From the NCBI RefSeq assembly GCF_003611695.1, contig NZ_RAWE01000023.1, forward strand, positions 1 to 64,000: DNA of 64,000 nt, written 5' to 3'. The position numbers were made by a program, and so were the translations under genes. Of this stretch, positions 15,665 to 23,422 are shown one piece after another (within the stretch, counting starts at the first letter, position 1; each line of letters starts with the position of its first letter). The notes below the pieces were generated by a model that worked only from the letters and a program-made list of their open reading frames with translations, had not been told where the DNA came from and made no database searches. The stretch comes from Corallococcus carmarthensis. Lineage in GTDB: Bacteria; Myxococcota; Myxococcia; Myxococcales; Myxococcaceae.

Positions 15665-18250
15665 TTACGGCAGGTACTTCCACGCCGCCGTCACCGCCGG
15701 CTGGAAGCAGTGCACGTGGGCCTTGGTGGCGGCGGGAATCTCCTGCACGACGCCGGCCCCATAACCCTTCGTGCGGCACCACTGGCTCACCTCCAGGCGC
15801 GAACCCGGGGCGGTGTAGTCCCCCAGGTTGGACACCGGCCCCAGCACGGACTTCTCCACGTCCGTCTGGAGCCCGGAGTTGAAGCAGCCCACCCACGGCC
15901 GGGACGTCACCTCGAACACCTGCCCCGTCGTCCAGCCCTGCTTGTTGCAGAAGCGGTGCGCCGCGGCGGCGCAGTGGGTGCTCGTCACGCCCCGCTCGTC
16001 GGTGCAGCCCGCGTGGATGCGCGCCAGCTCCTCGAACGTCACGGCCACGCTTTCGTGCTGGATGGGCGCGCAGGCCACCGTCAGGTCCGTGGACGTGGAC
16101 GACACCGGCACGCCCGCCAGCGAGATGGGCGGACGGTTGCTGACGAGCTGCTGGATGGTGTCCCAGGTGTTGGTGGTGTTCGCCAGCGCGTCGCCCGCGC
16201 CCCGCTGCGCGCACGCCCGGTGCATCGCGGACAGGCACGCGCCCGAGTTCAGCGCCTGGGTGCCATTGCACGCGGGCGCCTGGGCGCTCATCACGAACTG
16301 GCCCGCGGAGGGCGAGTGCTGGATGGCCTCCTCGCGGCAGTTGGCGCCGTGCGCCGTCAGGCAGATGCTCCGGTTGGAGCGCGCGTGCGTGAAGATGCGC
16401 ACCTCGTCGATGGCGCCCCGGAAAGAGCCCTCGCCGTTCACCGGGCAGCGCTGCGTGTCCAGGTTCGCGCCCGCGCCGATGTAGAGCGTCCCCGTGCCCA
16501 GCCGGGCCGTCCCCGGCGCCACGGGCAGCGTGCGGTTCGTGGGCACGCCGTTGAGGTATTCATTGAAGACGCCGGTGGTGCCGTCCCACGTATAGGCCAC
16601 GTGGCTCCACTGCCCCACGGGCAGCACCGGGCTGCCTCCCAGCCGCACGCGCTGGCCGTTGATGACCAGGGAGAACTGCAGCTGGTTGCTGGCCTCATGG
16701 ATGATGTCCAGCCCACCCGCCTTCTGCAGGACGTAGCGATAGGGATTGCCGGTGGTGCAGCCCTGCTGGATGTCCGCGTCCGGCCGCACGGCGAACTCCA
16801 CCGACAGGCCGCGCACGAACGCGCCCACGCCGGGCACCGTGCCAGCGGGGTCCACCAGGTTGACCGCGAGCGCGCCGCCGCCGGGCACCACCAGCGCCTT
16901 GCCCTTGCCGTGCGGCTGCCACAGCGAGTCCGGCGTGGAGCGCGTCACGGCGTTGCCCGGGGAGATGGAGGCGCTCCCCACCAGCGTGCCGGTGAAGAAG
17001 TGGCCGGACAGGTCCGGCGTGCGCGTCAGGTCGTACGCGCCCGCGCGCGTGACGAGCTCGTTCATGGGCAGGAAGAGCAGGTGGAAGGGGTCCATCAACT
17101 CGCCCAGGTCCACTTCGTTGTAGTCACCCGTGTTGCTGCCGAAGAGGGCCAGCACGTCGTGCGTCTTGGTGACGGGCAGGTAGTGCGCGGCGTTGCTCTG
17201 GCCGGGCGGGAAGCTCTGCGACGGCAGGCGCTCCTGCTCGAAGTTCCACATGGGCCCTGAATAGAAGAGGTGCGCGATGTCCATGCGGTCCGTGTTGAGC
17301 GCTCCGTCGATGTGGTACGCGGTCCAGTTCGTGTCCGCGCCCACCAGGCTCACCGCCTCGCGCCTCGCGCCGTCCGTGTACGTGACGGCGATGTAGACGA
17401 GGTTGCGGCCCTCGTGGTCCACCCACGCGTACGCGCCGCGCACCAGCGCGCCGGATGCCGTATCGCCGAAGTCCTCGCCCGTCGCCGCCTTCAGCCGCTT
17501 CCACGCGAGCGGGTAGCGCTTCACGCCCGCGTCCGGGTCGTTGAACATCATCGACAGTGGACGCGGGTTGCTCCAGCCCGTGGCCGCGCACGGCGTGGGG
17601 TTGTACGCGTACATGATGCGGTCGATGTCGCCGTTGTTCGCGGGCGCGCCCTGGTAGATGAGCAGCCGGCCGTCGGACGTCATCGTCGGCTCGATGCCGC
17701 GAATCGTGGCGCCGGTGACGGTGAACAGCGTCTCCAGCGGGCCCGTGGTGAAGGACGCAATCTCCGCCGCGGTCGTGAACGGCTGGGACACCCGCAGGTC
17801 CGTCGTGCGCCGCCGGAAGATGTTGTCTCCCTTGAACATCTGCGAGTCGAAGAGGTACGGCTGGTACACCGCGACGCCGCTCGACAGCGCGTAGGGCTGT
17901 GCGGGGTTCGTGAAACAGAACGCCAGCGCGTTCTCCCCGTTGTGCACGTCCACCGTCTTCCCCGCGGAGAAGGCCGCCGCGAACGACGGCTTGCCGGACG
18001 CGTCGTACGTCACCGCCTCCGGACGGAACACCCGGGCAATCCACGTCGTGGTGGTCGTCGCCTGGTCCTCGCGGATGTTGCCCACGAAGATGCGCCCGTC
18101 CACCGTCGACGAGTGCCCGTTCGCCCCGAAGGGCGTCGGGATGCGCGTGTTCACCAGCGACGGCCGGCCCTCCGCGAGCGCCGCCCCGGGCATTCCCACG
18201 AGCGCCACTCCCAGCATGGCCCTTAGTGTCCAGCTAAGTTTGTTTTGCAT
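15665..18250 (-). CDS. secreted LamG/concanavalin-like domain protein
   Basis: An 861-residue exported protein with a signal peptide ending AALA near residue 26. The N-terminal 400 residues are beta-rich with repeated Asp/Gly loops and may form a propeller (GRLLIYQGAP, GRNLVYIAVTYTDG). A LamG/concanavalin-A-like domain follows (about 460-620; GQWSHVAYTWDGTTGVFNEYLNG). The C-terminal 240 residues are rich in paired Cys and resemble other secreted myxobacterial Cys modules. No catalytic motif was seen, so binding of extracellular polysaccharide is the best guess. The start ATG lies inside an inverted repeat (18248-18277) and lacks a Shine-Dalgarno sequence. Confidence 0.85.
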   Translation of the reverse strand: MQNKLSWTLRAMLGVALVGMPGAALAEGRPSLVNTRIPTPFGANGHSSTVDGRIFVGNIREDQATTTTTWIARVFRPEAVTYDASGKPSFAAAFSAGKTVDVHNGENALAFCFTNPAQPYALSSGVAVYQPYLFDSQMFKGDNIFRRRTTDLRVSQPFTTAAEIASFTTGPLETLFTVTGATIRGIEPTMTSDGRLLIYQGAPANNGDIDRIMYAYNPTPCAATGWSNPRPLSMMFNDPDAGVKRYPLAWKRLKAATGEDFGDTASGALVRGAYAWVDHEGRNLVYIAVTYTDGARREAVSLVGADTNWTAYHIDGALNTDRMDIAHLFYSGPMWNFEQERLPSQSFPPGQSNAAHYLPVTKTHDVLALFGSNTGDYNEVDLGELMDPFHLLFLPMNELVTRAGAYDLTRTPDLSGHFFTGTLVGSASISPGNAVTRSTPDSLWQPHGKGKALVVPGGGALAVNLVDPAGTVPGVGAFVRGLSVEFAVRPDADIQQGCTTGNPYRYVLQKAGGLDIIHEASNQLQFSLVINGQRVRLGGSPVLPVGQWSHVAYTWDGTTGVFNEYLNGVPTNRTLPVAPGTARLGTGTLYIGAGANLDTQRCPVNGEGSFRGAIDEVRIFTHARSNRSICLTAHGANCREEAIQHSPSAGQFVMSAQAPACNGTQALNSGACLSAMHRACAQRGAGDALANTTNTWDTIQQLVSNRPPISLAGVPVSSTSTDLTVACAPIQHESVAVTFEELARIHAGCTDERGVTSTHCAAAAHRFCNKQGWTTGQVFEVTSRPWVGCFNSGLQTDVEKSVLGPVSNLGDYTAPGSRLEVSQWCRTKGYGAGVVQEIPAATKAHVHCFQPAVTAAWKYLP

Positions 18251-18277
18251 GGAAATAAGGATAAGCCAATTTCCATG
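18248..18277. promoter_or_regulatory. inverted repeat spanning a start codon
   Basis: CATGGAAAT (18248-18256) and ATTTCCATG (18269-18277) form a perfect 9-bp inverted repeat with a 12-base AT-rich centre. The minus-strand start codon at 18250 is part of one arm. It could be an RNA hairpin hiding the start or a repressor site. Confidence 0.5.
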
Positions 18278-18305
18278 CCCGACTCAAAACCGGCCCGGGA
18301 GGTCC

Positions 18306-19058
18306 TCAGCCGGGAGGCAGGGTGTCGGCCAGGAAGTGCTGGACCTCCTCGAGGACGGCCGCGTCCACGCCGTGCGCGAGCGCCGGGAACAGCTTCAGGC
18401 GGACGTGGGCGCCGCGCGCTTCGAGCTCTTTCGCGGCCTCCTCGGAGAACCTCGAGGCGATGACGGGGTCCCGCGTGCCGTGCACCAGCAGCACGGGCAC
18501 GGAGGTCGACCCCGGGACCGCGGGCGCGTCCTCCGCGAGCCTCCCGGACAGGGACACCACGGCCAGCGGTGAAGGCTGACGGTGGAGCGCGAGCCATTGG
18601 GCCAGGATGGCGCCCTGGGAGAACCCCAGCAGCACCACCCGCTCCGGCCCCAGGCCCCGCTGGGCGAGCGCGCCATCCAGCCAGGCGGACACCTCCGTGC
18701 CCGCCTGCCGCACGCGCGCGGGGCGGTTCTGTTCGGTGATGCCCTGGAGACTGAACCACTGCCGTCCCTGGGTCGCGCCGTCGAAGGGGTGCAGGCCCTC
18801 CAGCACGGCGAACTCCGCGTCCGGCACGGCCGGAGCCAGCGCCCGGGCAATGGGCAGGAACGAGTCCGCGCTCGCCCCCACGCCGTGCAGCAGCACCACC
18901 AGCAGCTTCGTCTGGCCGGAGGCGGGCGGGAGCGTGAGCACGCGCGCGGCAGGCTTGGGGGCATCCGTCATGGCGGGAGTCTCCGGAGGGGAAGCAGGCG
19001 TGCGGCTACAGCCCGCGCAGAGGGCGACCCCCAACGCCGCGACGGCGGTGGCGCGCAT
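18306..19058 (-). CDS. alpha/beta-hydrolase lipoprotein, phospholipase/carboxylesterase family
   Basis: A 250-residue lipoprotein (lipobox CAGC, Cys17) with the compact fold of the YpfH/phospholipase-carboxylesterase group: oxyanion region LLHGVGA, nucleophile Ser147 in GFSQG, Asp197 in HGTRDPVI and His229 in LAHGVD. It would hydrolyse small esters in the periplasm or at the outer membrane. The true start is ATG 19058, which overlaps the tautomerase stop as TGATG, so the two genes are translationally coupled and form a two-gene operon opposite a LysR regulator. The open frame continues much further upstream but without coding character. Confidence 0.9.
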   Translation of the reverse strand: MRATAVAALGVALCAGCSRTPASPPETPAMTDAPKPAARVLTLPPASGQTKLLVVLLHGVGASADSFLPIARALAPAVPDAEFAVLEGLHPFDGATQGRQWFSLQGITEQNRPARVRQAGTEVSAWLDGALAQRGLGPERVVLLGFSQGAILAQWLALHRQPSPLAVVSLSGRLAEDAPAVPGSTSVPVLLVHGTRDPVIASRFSEEAAKELEARGAHVRLKLFPALAHGVDAAVLEEVQHFLADTLPPG

Positions 19059-19249
19059 CAGCGGGGCGCCTGGGTCTTGGGCTCGCCACCGGCGCCCCAG
19101 TTCTCTGGCGGCAGCTCGCGCAGCAGGACGCGGATGCTGGCGCGGGGGACACCAAGCACGCGCTCGGCCGCGTCCGTCAGTTCGCGGATGAGCACCGCCT
19201 TGAGCGCTGGAGGCCGGCCGTCGATGAGGGTGACGTCGATGATGGGCAA
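19058..19249 (-). CDS. 4-oxalocrotonate tautomerase family protein
   Basis: A 63-residue protein starting at TTG 19249, which gives MPIIDVTLIDGRP with the essential Pro-1; length and N-terminus match the 4-OT family exactly, including the Arg pair in PRASIRVLLRELPPENW. It would interconvert unsaturated keto/enol acids in aromatic-compound breakdown. The stop overlaps the start of the downstream esterase lipoprotein gene. The 71-base gap to the divergent LysR gene holds a LysR-type T-N-A palindrome. Confidence 0.88.
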   Translation of the reverse strand: MPIIDVTLIDGRPPALKAVLIRELTDAAERVLGVPRASIRVLLRELPPENWGAGGEPKTQAPR

Positions 19250-19292
19250 GACCGGACCTCCAGCAAGGCGGGCTCTGGAAGCCCTGTAGCGG

Positions 19293-19312
19293 TTGTTGCA
19301 TGGTTGCGACAA
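19293..19312. promoter_or_regulatory. LysR-type operator
   Basis: TTGTTGC (19293-19299) and GCGACAA (19306-19312) make an inverted repeat, 6 of 7 positions matched, in the divergent region between lysR and the tautomerase operon. This is the usual location and shape of a LysR activation site. Confidence 0.6.
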
Positions 19313-19320
19313 GGACACCC

Positions 19321-20244
19321 ATGGCAATTGACCGTTCCACGAAAGCAACAATGGACCTGAACCTCCTCCACCTCTTCGTGGCCGTCGCGGAGACGGGCAG
19401 CTTCACGCAAGCCGCCCAGCGCGTGGGGCTGCCCAAGTCGTCCGTCAGCCGGGGCCTGGTGCGGCTGGAGGACTCGCTGGGGACGCAACTGCTCCACCGC
19501 ACCACCCGGCGCGTGTCGCTGAGCACGGCCGGGCTCGCGCTGTACGAGCGCACGGCGTCGCTGCTCGCGTCGCTGAGCACCGCGGTGGGGACACTGCCGG
19601 AGCGCACGGAGGAGCCGTCCGGGGAGCTGCGCCTCACCGCGCCGCACGACCTGGGGGTCACCCTGCTGCCGGAGGTCATCGCCCGCTTCGTCGCGCGCTA
19701 CCCCCAGGTCCGCATCGATTGCCGGCTGACGAACCGGAGCGTGGACATGGTGGCGGAGGGGTTCGACATCGCGCTGCGCGCCTCCGGGGGGAGGCTCGCG
19801 GATTCGTCGCTGCGGATGCGGCGGCTGGGGACCCTCGACGTGCAGCTCTTCGCCTCGCCGTCCTACCTGGCCCGCCGGGGCGTGCCGCGCACGACGGAGG
19901 ACCTGGCCCCCCATGACTTCGTCGCGTACCGGGGCCTCAAGCACCTGGCGGAGTTGGGCCTGACGGAGAAGCGGGCGCACGTGCTCGCCGACGACATGCT
20001 GTTCCTGCGCGAGGCCGCGAAGGCGGGCGCCGGCATCGCGCTGCTCCCCTCCTTCCTCGCCCTGGCGGACGTGACGTCCGGACAGCTGGTCCGGGTGCTG
20101 CCGCGCTACACGATGTCCACCACCTCCCTGACCATGCTCCACCCCCGGGCCCAGCATGTGCCCCGGAAGGTGTCCGCCTTCCGCGACTTCCTCATCGACT
20201 TCCTCCAGGCGCGCCCGCTCTCCCCGAACCCCGGCACGGGCTGA
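19321..20244 (+). CDS. LysR family transcriptional regulator
   Basis: A 307-residue regulator: N-terminal winged helix (LLHLFVAVAETGSFTQAAQR, VGLPKSSVSRGLVRLEDSLG, TRRVSLSTAG) and a C-terminal periplasmic-binding-protein-like effector domain (GELRLTAPHDLGVTLLPEVI). The ATG at 19321 is preferred because AAGGA precedes it by 5 bases; the ATG at 19351, where family homology begins, is an alternative without a good ribosome site. It is divergent from the tautomerase-esterase operon and probably controls it. The sequence belongs to the aromatic-compound/acid-responsive type common in proteobacteria. Confidence 0.93.
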   Translation: MAIDRSTKATMDLNLLHLFVAVAETGSFTQAAQRVGLPKSSVSRGLVRLEDSLGTQLLHRTTRRVSLSTAGLALYERTASLLASLSTAVGTLPERTEEPSGELRLTAPHDLGVTLLPEVIARFVARYPQVRIDCRLTNRSVDMVAEGFDIALRASGGRLADSSLRMRRLGTLDVQLFASPSYLARRGVPRTTEDLAPHDFVAYRGLKHLAELGLTEKRAHVLADDMLFLREAAKAGAGIALLPSFLALADVTSGQLVRVLPRYTMSTTSLTMLHPRAQHVPRKVSAFRDFLIDFLQARPLSPNPGTG

Positions 20245-20392
20245 ACCCGGCGCGCGCCGCCGGCATCGCAGAGGGGCCTTGCGCCCTGACACACCCAGAA
20301 TCCAGTCCTTGCGCTTTACCAGTTTTTCCGACAAGTCAGCTTGAACACTTCCCGATCCCTCCCTGGGGCCGGGCAGACCTTCGAGGATGACG

Positions 20393-21724
20393 ATGGCATC
20401 GGGAACCGGGAAGACGGTGGACGCGCGGGGGCTGTGGGCGCTGGCGGCGGTGCTGGGGCTGACGGCGTGTGGCGGGGCGCCGGCGTCCCAGGCGGACGCG
20501 GCGCTGACGACGCCGGTGGTGGCGGAGCGGGAGCAGTCCGCCACGGCGGCGCCGCTGGGCCAGACGGTGTGGCTGAAGGCGTGCGCGACGCAGAAGTACG
20601 TGTCGGCGGACAAGAACCTGGGCGCCACCGCGCCGCTGGTGGCCAACCGCGACAGCACGGCCGGGTGGGAGCAGTTCCAGGTGGGCGACGCGGGCAATGA
20701 CTTCATCTCACTGCGCGTGGTGGAGACGGGCCTGTACGTGTCCGCGGATCCGAACGCGAGCGGACAGGTGACGGGCTTCCGCACGGCGGTGGGCGACTGG
20801 GAGCGCTTCACCTGGGTGCCCTTCCCCGACGGCACCGTGGGCCTCAAGGCGAAGAGCACGAACCAGTACGTGTCCGCGGACACGAACCTGGGCGCCAGCG
20901 CGCCGCTGTACGCCAACCGCGCCACGGCCGGCTGCTGGGAGTCCTTCTCCTTCGGCATCGTGGGCGGGGGGACGGACCGCTGGGTGCAGGTGTGGAGCGA
21001 CGAGTTCGACGGCACCAGCGTCAACACGGCCAACTGGGCGCCCAACACGTCCGTGCACGTGAACAGCGAGCAGCAGCAGTACACGACGTCCGGAGACAAC
21101 ATCTCCGTGAGCAACGGCACGCTGAAGCTCACCGCGCGCCTGCAGTGGAACAATGGCTACCCGTTCACCTCCGGCCGGCTGGAGAGCGCGGGCAAGAAGG
21201 AGTTCAGCCACGGCCGCATCGAGGCGCGCATCAAGATGCCGGTGGGCGCGGGCCTGTGGCCGGCGTTCTGGCTCCTGGGCAATGACATCAACTCCGTGGG
21301 CTGGCCCGCGTGCGGCGAGCTCGACATCATGGAGAACGTTGGCTACGGCGACTGGACGTCCGGCGCGCTGCACGGCCCGGGCTACTCCGGCAACACGCCC
21401 ATCAACGGCCGCTTCTATCCGTCGTCCAGCGTGAGCAACTGGCACGTGTACCGCACGGAGTACTCGTCGGCGGACATCAAGTGGTACATCGACGGGGCGC
21501 TGGTGAAGACCACCACCCGCGCGGAGGTGCTGCGCTACGGCGCGTGGGCGTACGACAAGCCCATGTACATCATCCTCAACCTCGCGGTGGGCGGCGGCTA
21601 TCCCTTCGGCGTGAACGGCGCCTCGACGCCGTACTACGGCGTGCCGCAGTCCACGGTGGACCTGGTGCGCAACGCGCCGCAGACGATGGAAGTGGACTGG
21701 GTGCGCGCCTACCAGTGGCGGTAG
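20393..21724 (+). CDS. GH16 endo-beta-glucanase lipoprotein with N-terminal beta-trefoil-like module
   Basis: A 443-residue lipoprotein (lipobox LTAC). After the spacer, about residues 55-185 contain repeated KYVSADKNLG / LYVSADPNASG / QYVSADTNLG units, the pattern of fascin-like beta-trefoil carbohydrate-binding modules. The C-terminal half is a GH16 laminarinase-type domain with the catalytic ExDxxE sequence GELDIMENVG (Glu309, Asp311, Glu314). It would cut beta-1,3-glucans of fungal walls, fitting a predator. ATG 20393 has GAGG 6 bases upstream; an ATG six bases earlier abuts that site. The catalytic domain is nearly the same as that of the GH16 gene at 22506. Confidence 0.92.
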   Translation: MASGTGKTVDARGLWALAAVLGLTACGGAPASQADAALTTPVVAEREQSATAAPLGQTVWLKACATQKYVSADKNLGATAPLVANRDSTAGWEQFQVGDAGNDFISLRVVETGLYVSADPNASGQVTGFRTAVGDWERFTWVPFPDGTVGLKAKSTNQYVSADTNLGASAPLYANRATAGCWESFSFGIVGGGTDRWVQVWSDEFDGTSVNTANWAPNTSVHVNSEQQQYTTSGDNISVSNGTLKLTARLQWNNGYPFTSGRLESAGKKEFSHGRIEARIKMPVGAGLWPAFWLLGNDINSVGWPACGELDIMENVGYGDWTSGALHGPGYSGNTPINGRFYPSSSVSNWHVYRTEYSSADIKWYIDGALVKTTTRAEVLRYGAWAYDKPMYIILNLAVGGGYPFGVNGASTPYYGVPQSTVDLVRNAPQTMEVDWVRAYQWR

Positions 21725-21734
21725 GCTTCAGGGC

Positions 21735-22481
21735 ATGACGCTTCCGCCCCTCCTCCTGCTGGCTGACAGCGCTCCGCTGTTCTGGCGCGTGGAGGGGCGC
21801 CCCTTCCTGGACTACGTGCGCGTGCTCACCGGCGCGGAGCTGCGCGTGCCGCCCGTGAAGGCCGCGTACCTGGGCGCGTCCAACGGCGACGTGCCGGAGT
21901 TCTACGACATCTTCGTCGCGGCCATGGAGGGCATCGGCCTGACGCGGTGCCGGAGCATTCCGGCCGCGCCCTCCCGCGAGGACCTGGCGTGGCTGAAGGA
22001 CGCCGACGTCATCCTCCTGGCGGGCGGAGATCCGCGCGTGGGCTGGGACGCGTTCCAGGCGCATGGCGTGGATGGCATCTTGCGCGAGCGGCACCAGGCC
22101 GGCGCCGTGCTGATGGGCGTGTCCGCCGGGGCCATGCACCTGGGCCTGGGCGCGTGGAGCGAGGACCTGCCCGGCGAGGGTGAGCCCTTCCCGACGCTGG
22201 GCCTGGTGCCCTACCTCATCGGCGTGCACGAGCCGGCCGAGTGGACGGGCCTCAAGCTCGCCGTCCGGCGCATGGGGCTGCCCACGCGCGGGCTGGGCAT
22301 TCCGCAGGGCGGCGGAGTGCTGCTGCACGCGGACGGAAGCGTGGAGCCCGTGCGGCAGACGGTGGTGGACGTGACGGTGGACGTGGAGGGGCGGCTGCAC
22401 GAATCGCTGCTGCTGCCTCCGGCCACGCCGTACCGGGGCGAGCCCCCCGAAGCGCCGGTGGACCGGCGGACGCTCCAGTAG
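21735..22481 (+). CDS. S51-like peptidase (dipeptidase E / cyanophycinase family)
   Basis: A 248-residue protein with the glutamine-amidotransferase-like fold of family S51: LLAGGDP at residues 94-100, the nucleophile Ser130 in GVSAGAM and a downstream His in VHEPAEW. These enzymes cleave dipeptides with N-terminal Asp or cyanophycin-like beta-linked peptides. No signal peptide. It starts 10 bases after the first GH16 gene and is followed by the second, so all three may be co-transcribed, although the peptidase has no obvious link to glucan digestion. Confidence 0.8.
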   Translation: MTLPPLLLLADSAPLFWRVEGRPFLDYVRVLTGAELRVPPVKAAYLGASNGDVPEFYDIFVAAMEGIGLTRCRSIPAAPSREDLAWLKDADVILLAGGDPRVGWDAFQAHGVDGILRERHQAGAVLMGVSAGAMHLGLGAWSEDLPGEGEPFPTLGLVPYLIGVHEPAEWTGLKLAVRRMGLPTRGLGIPQGGGVLLHADGSVEPVRQTVVDVTVDVEGRLHESLLLPPATPYRGEPPEAPVDRRTLQ

Positions 22482-22505
22482 ATGACCCCTCTTCGAGGAA
22501 CGGCG

Positions 22506-23348
22506 ATGGCGACGAGAACGGCGGTGTGGGCGCTGGTGGCGGGGCTGACGGCGTGCGCGGGAGCACCGAAGCGCGCGGAAGGCGTGGCCCGCCAGGAGGA
22601 CGGCTGGGTCCAGGTGTGGAGCGACGAGTTCAACGGCGCGGAGGTGGACCCGGGCAACTGGATCCTCAAGACCGACGTGCACGTGAACAACGAACAGCAG
22701 CAGTACACGACGTCGCCGGACAACGTGTCGGTGAGCGGCGGCACTCTGAAGCTCACGGCGCGGATGCAGACGGCCAACGGCTATCCGTTCACGTCGGGCC
22801 GGGTGGAGAGCGCGGGCAAGCGGGAGTTCAAGCACGGCCGCGTCGAGGCGCGCATCAAGCTGCCGGTGGGCGTGGGGCTCTGGCCGGCGTTCTGGATGCT
22901 GGGCAGCGACATCCACACGACGGGGTGGCCGGCGTGCGGGGAGCTCGACATCATGGAGAACGTTGGCTACGGCGACTGGGTGTCCGTCGCGTTGCATGGG
23001 CCGGGCTACAGCGGCAACACGCCCATCAACGGCCGCTTCCATCCGCGCACGCCGGTGAGCGAGTGGCATGAGTACGGCGTGGAGACGTCGCCGGAGGCCA
23101 TCCACTGGTACATCGACGGCGAGCGCGTGAAGACGTCGACGCGCGAAGAGGTGGAGCGCCACGGCGCGTGGGCCTACGACAAGCCCCTGTTCATCATCTT
23201 CAACTTCGCGGTGGGCGGCGGCTATCCGGAGGGCGTGAACAAGGCGAAGGAGCCGTACTTCGGAGTGCCGCAGGCCACCGCGGACCTGCTGCGCCAGGGA
23301 CCGCGGACGATGGAAGTGGACTGGGTGCGCATCTCCGAAAGGCGCTGA
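22506..23348 (+). CDS. GH16 endo-beta-glucanase lipoprotein
   Basis: A 280-residue lipoprotein (LTAC lipobox) consisting of a GH16 catalytic domain only, with GELDIMENVG giving Glu146, Asp148 and Glu151. It is a shortened paralogue of the gene at 20393, lacking the beta-trefoil module. The ATG at 22506 has GAGGAA 5 bases upstream; an earlier ATG at 22482 directly follows the previous stop but has no ribosome site. Probably hydrolyses beta-1,3-glucans at the cell surface. Confidence 0.92.
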   Translation: MATRTAVWALVAGLTACAGAPKRAEGVARQEDGWVQVWSDEFNGAEVDPGNWILKTDVHVNNEQQQYTTSPDNVSVSGGTLKLTARMQTANGYPFTSGRVESAGKREFKHGRVEARIKLPVGVGLWPAFWMLGSDIHTTGWPACGELDIMENVGYGDWVSVALHGPGYSGNTPINGRFHPRTPVSEWHEYGVETSPEAIHWYIDGERVKTSTREEVERHGAWAYDKPLFIIFNFAVGGGYPEGVNKAKEPYFGVPQATADLLRQGPRTMEVDWVRISERR

Positions 23349-23398
23349 CGCCTCCCTCCAACGGGGGATGGTTCGCACCGCGCCGGGGTTCCTAGGGT

Positions 23399-23417
23399 GT
23401 TCCTCATCCGGAGGAAC
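23399..23417 (+). promoter_or_regulatory. hairpin enclosing a ribosome-binding site
   Basis: GTTCCTC and GAGGAAC form a perfect 7-bp stem with a 5-base loop. The 3' arm is the Shine-Dalgarno sequence of the gene starting at 23423, so the folded RNA would block initiation. Confidence 0.55.
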
Positions 23418-23422
23418 AGTCC

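Noticed and set aside
13435-15882. 815-codon plus-strand frame opposite the RCC1 gene
   Set aside because: Periodic only because it mirrors the RCC1 repeats; no start signals and it runs across the intergenic hairpin.
18306-19679. 457-codon version of the esterase frame
   Set aside because: The part upstream of 19058 overlaps the 4-OT and LysR genes antisense and lacks coding bias; the lipoprotein signal begins at 19058.
19177-21153. 658-codon minus-strand frame
   Set aside because: Antisense to LysR and the GH16 gene, both certain; mixed composition with no domain.
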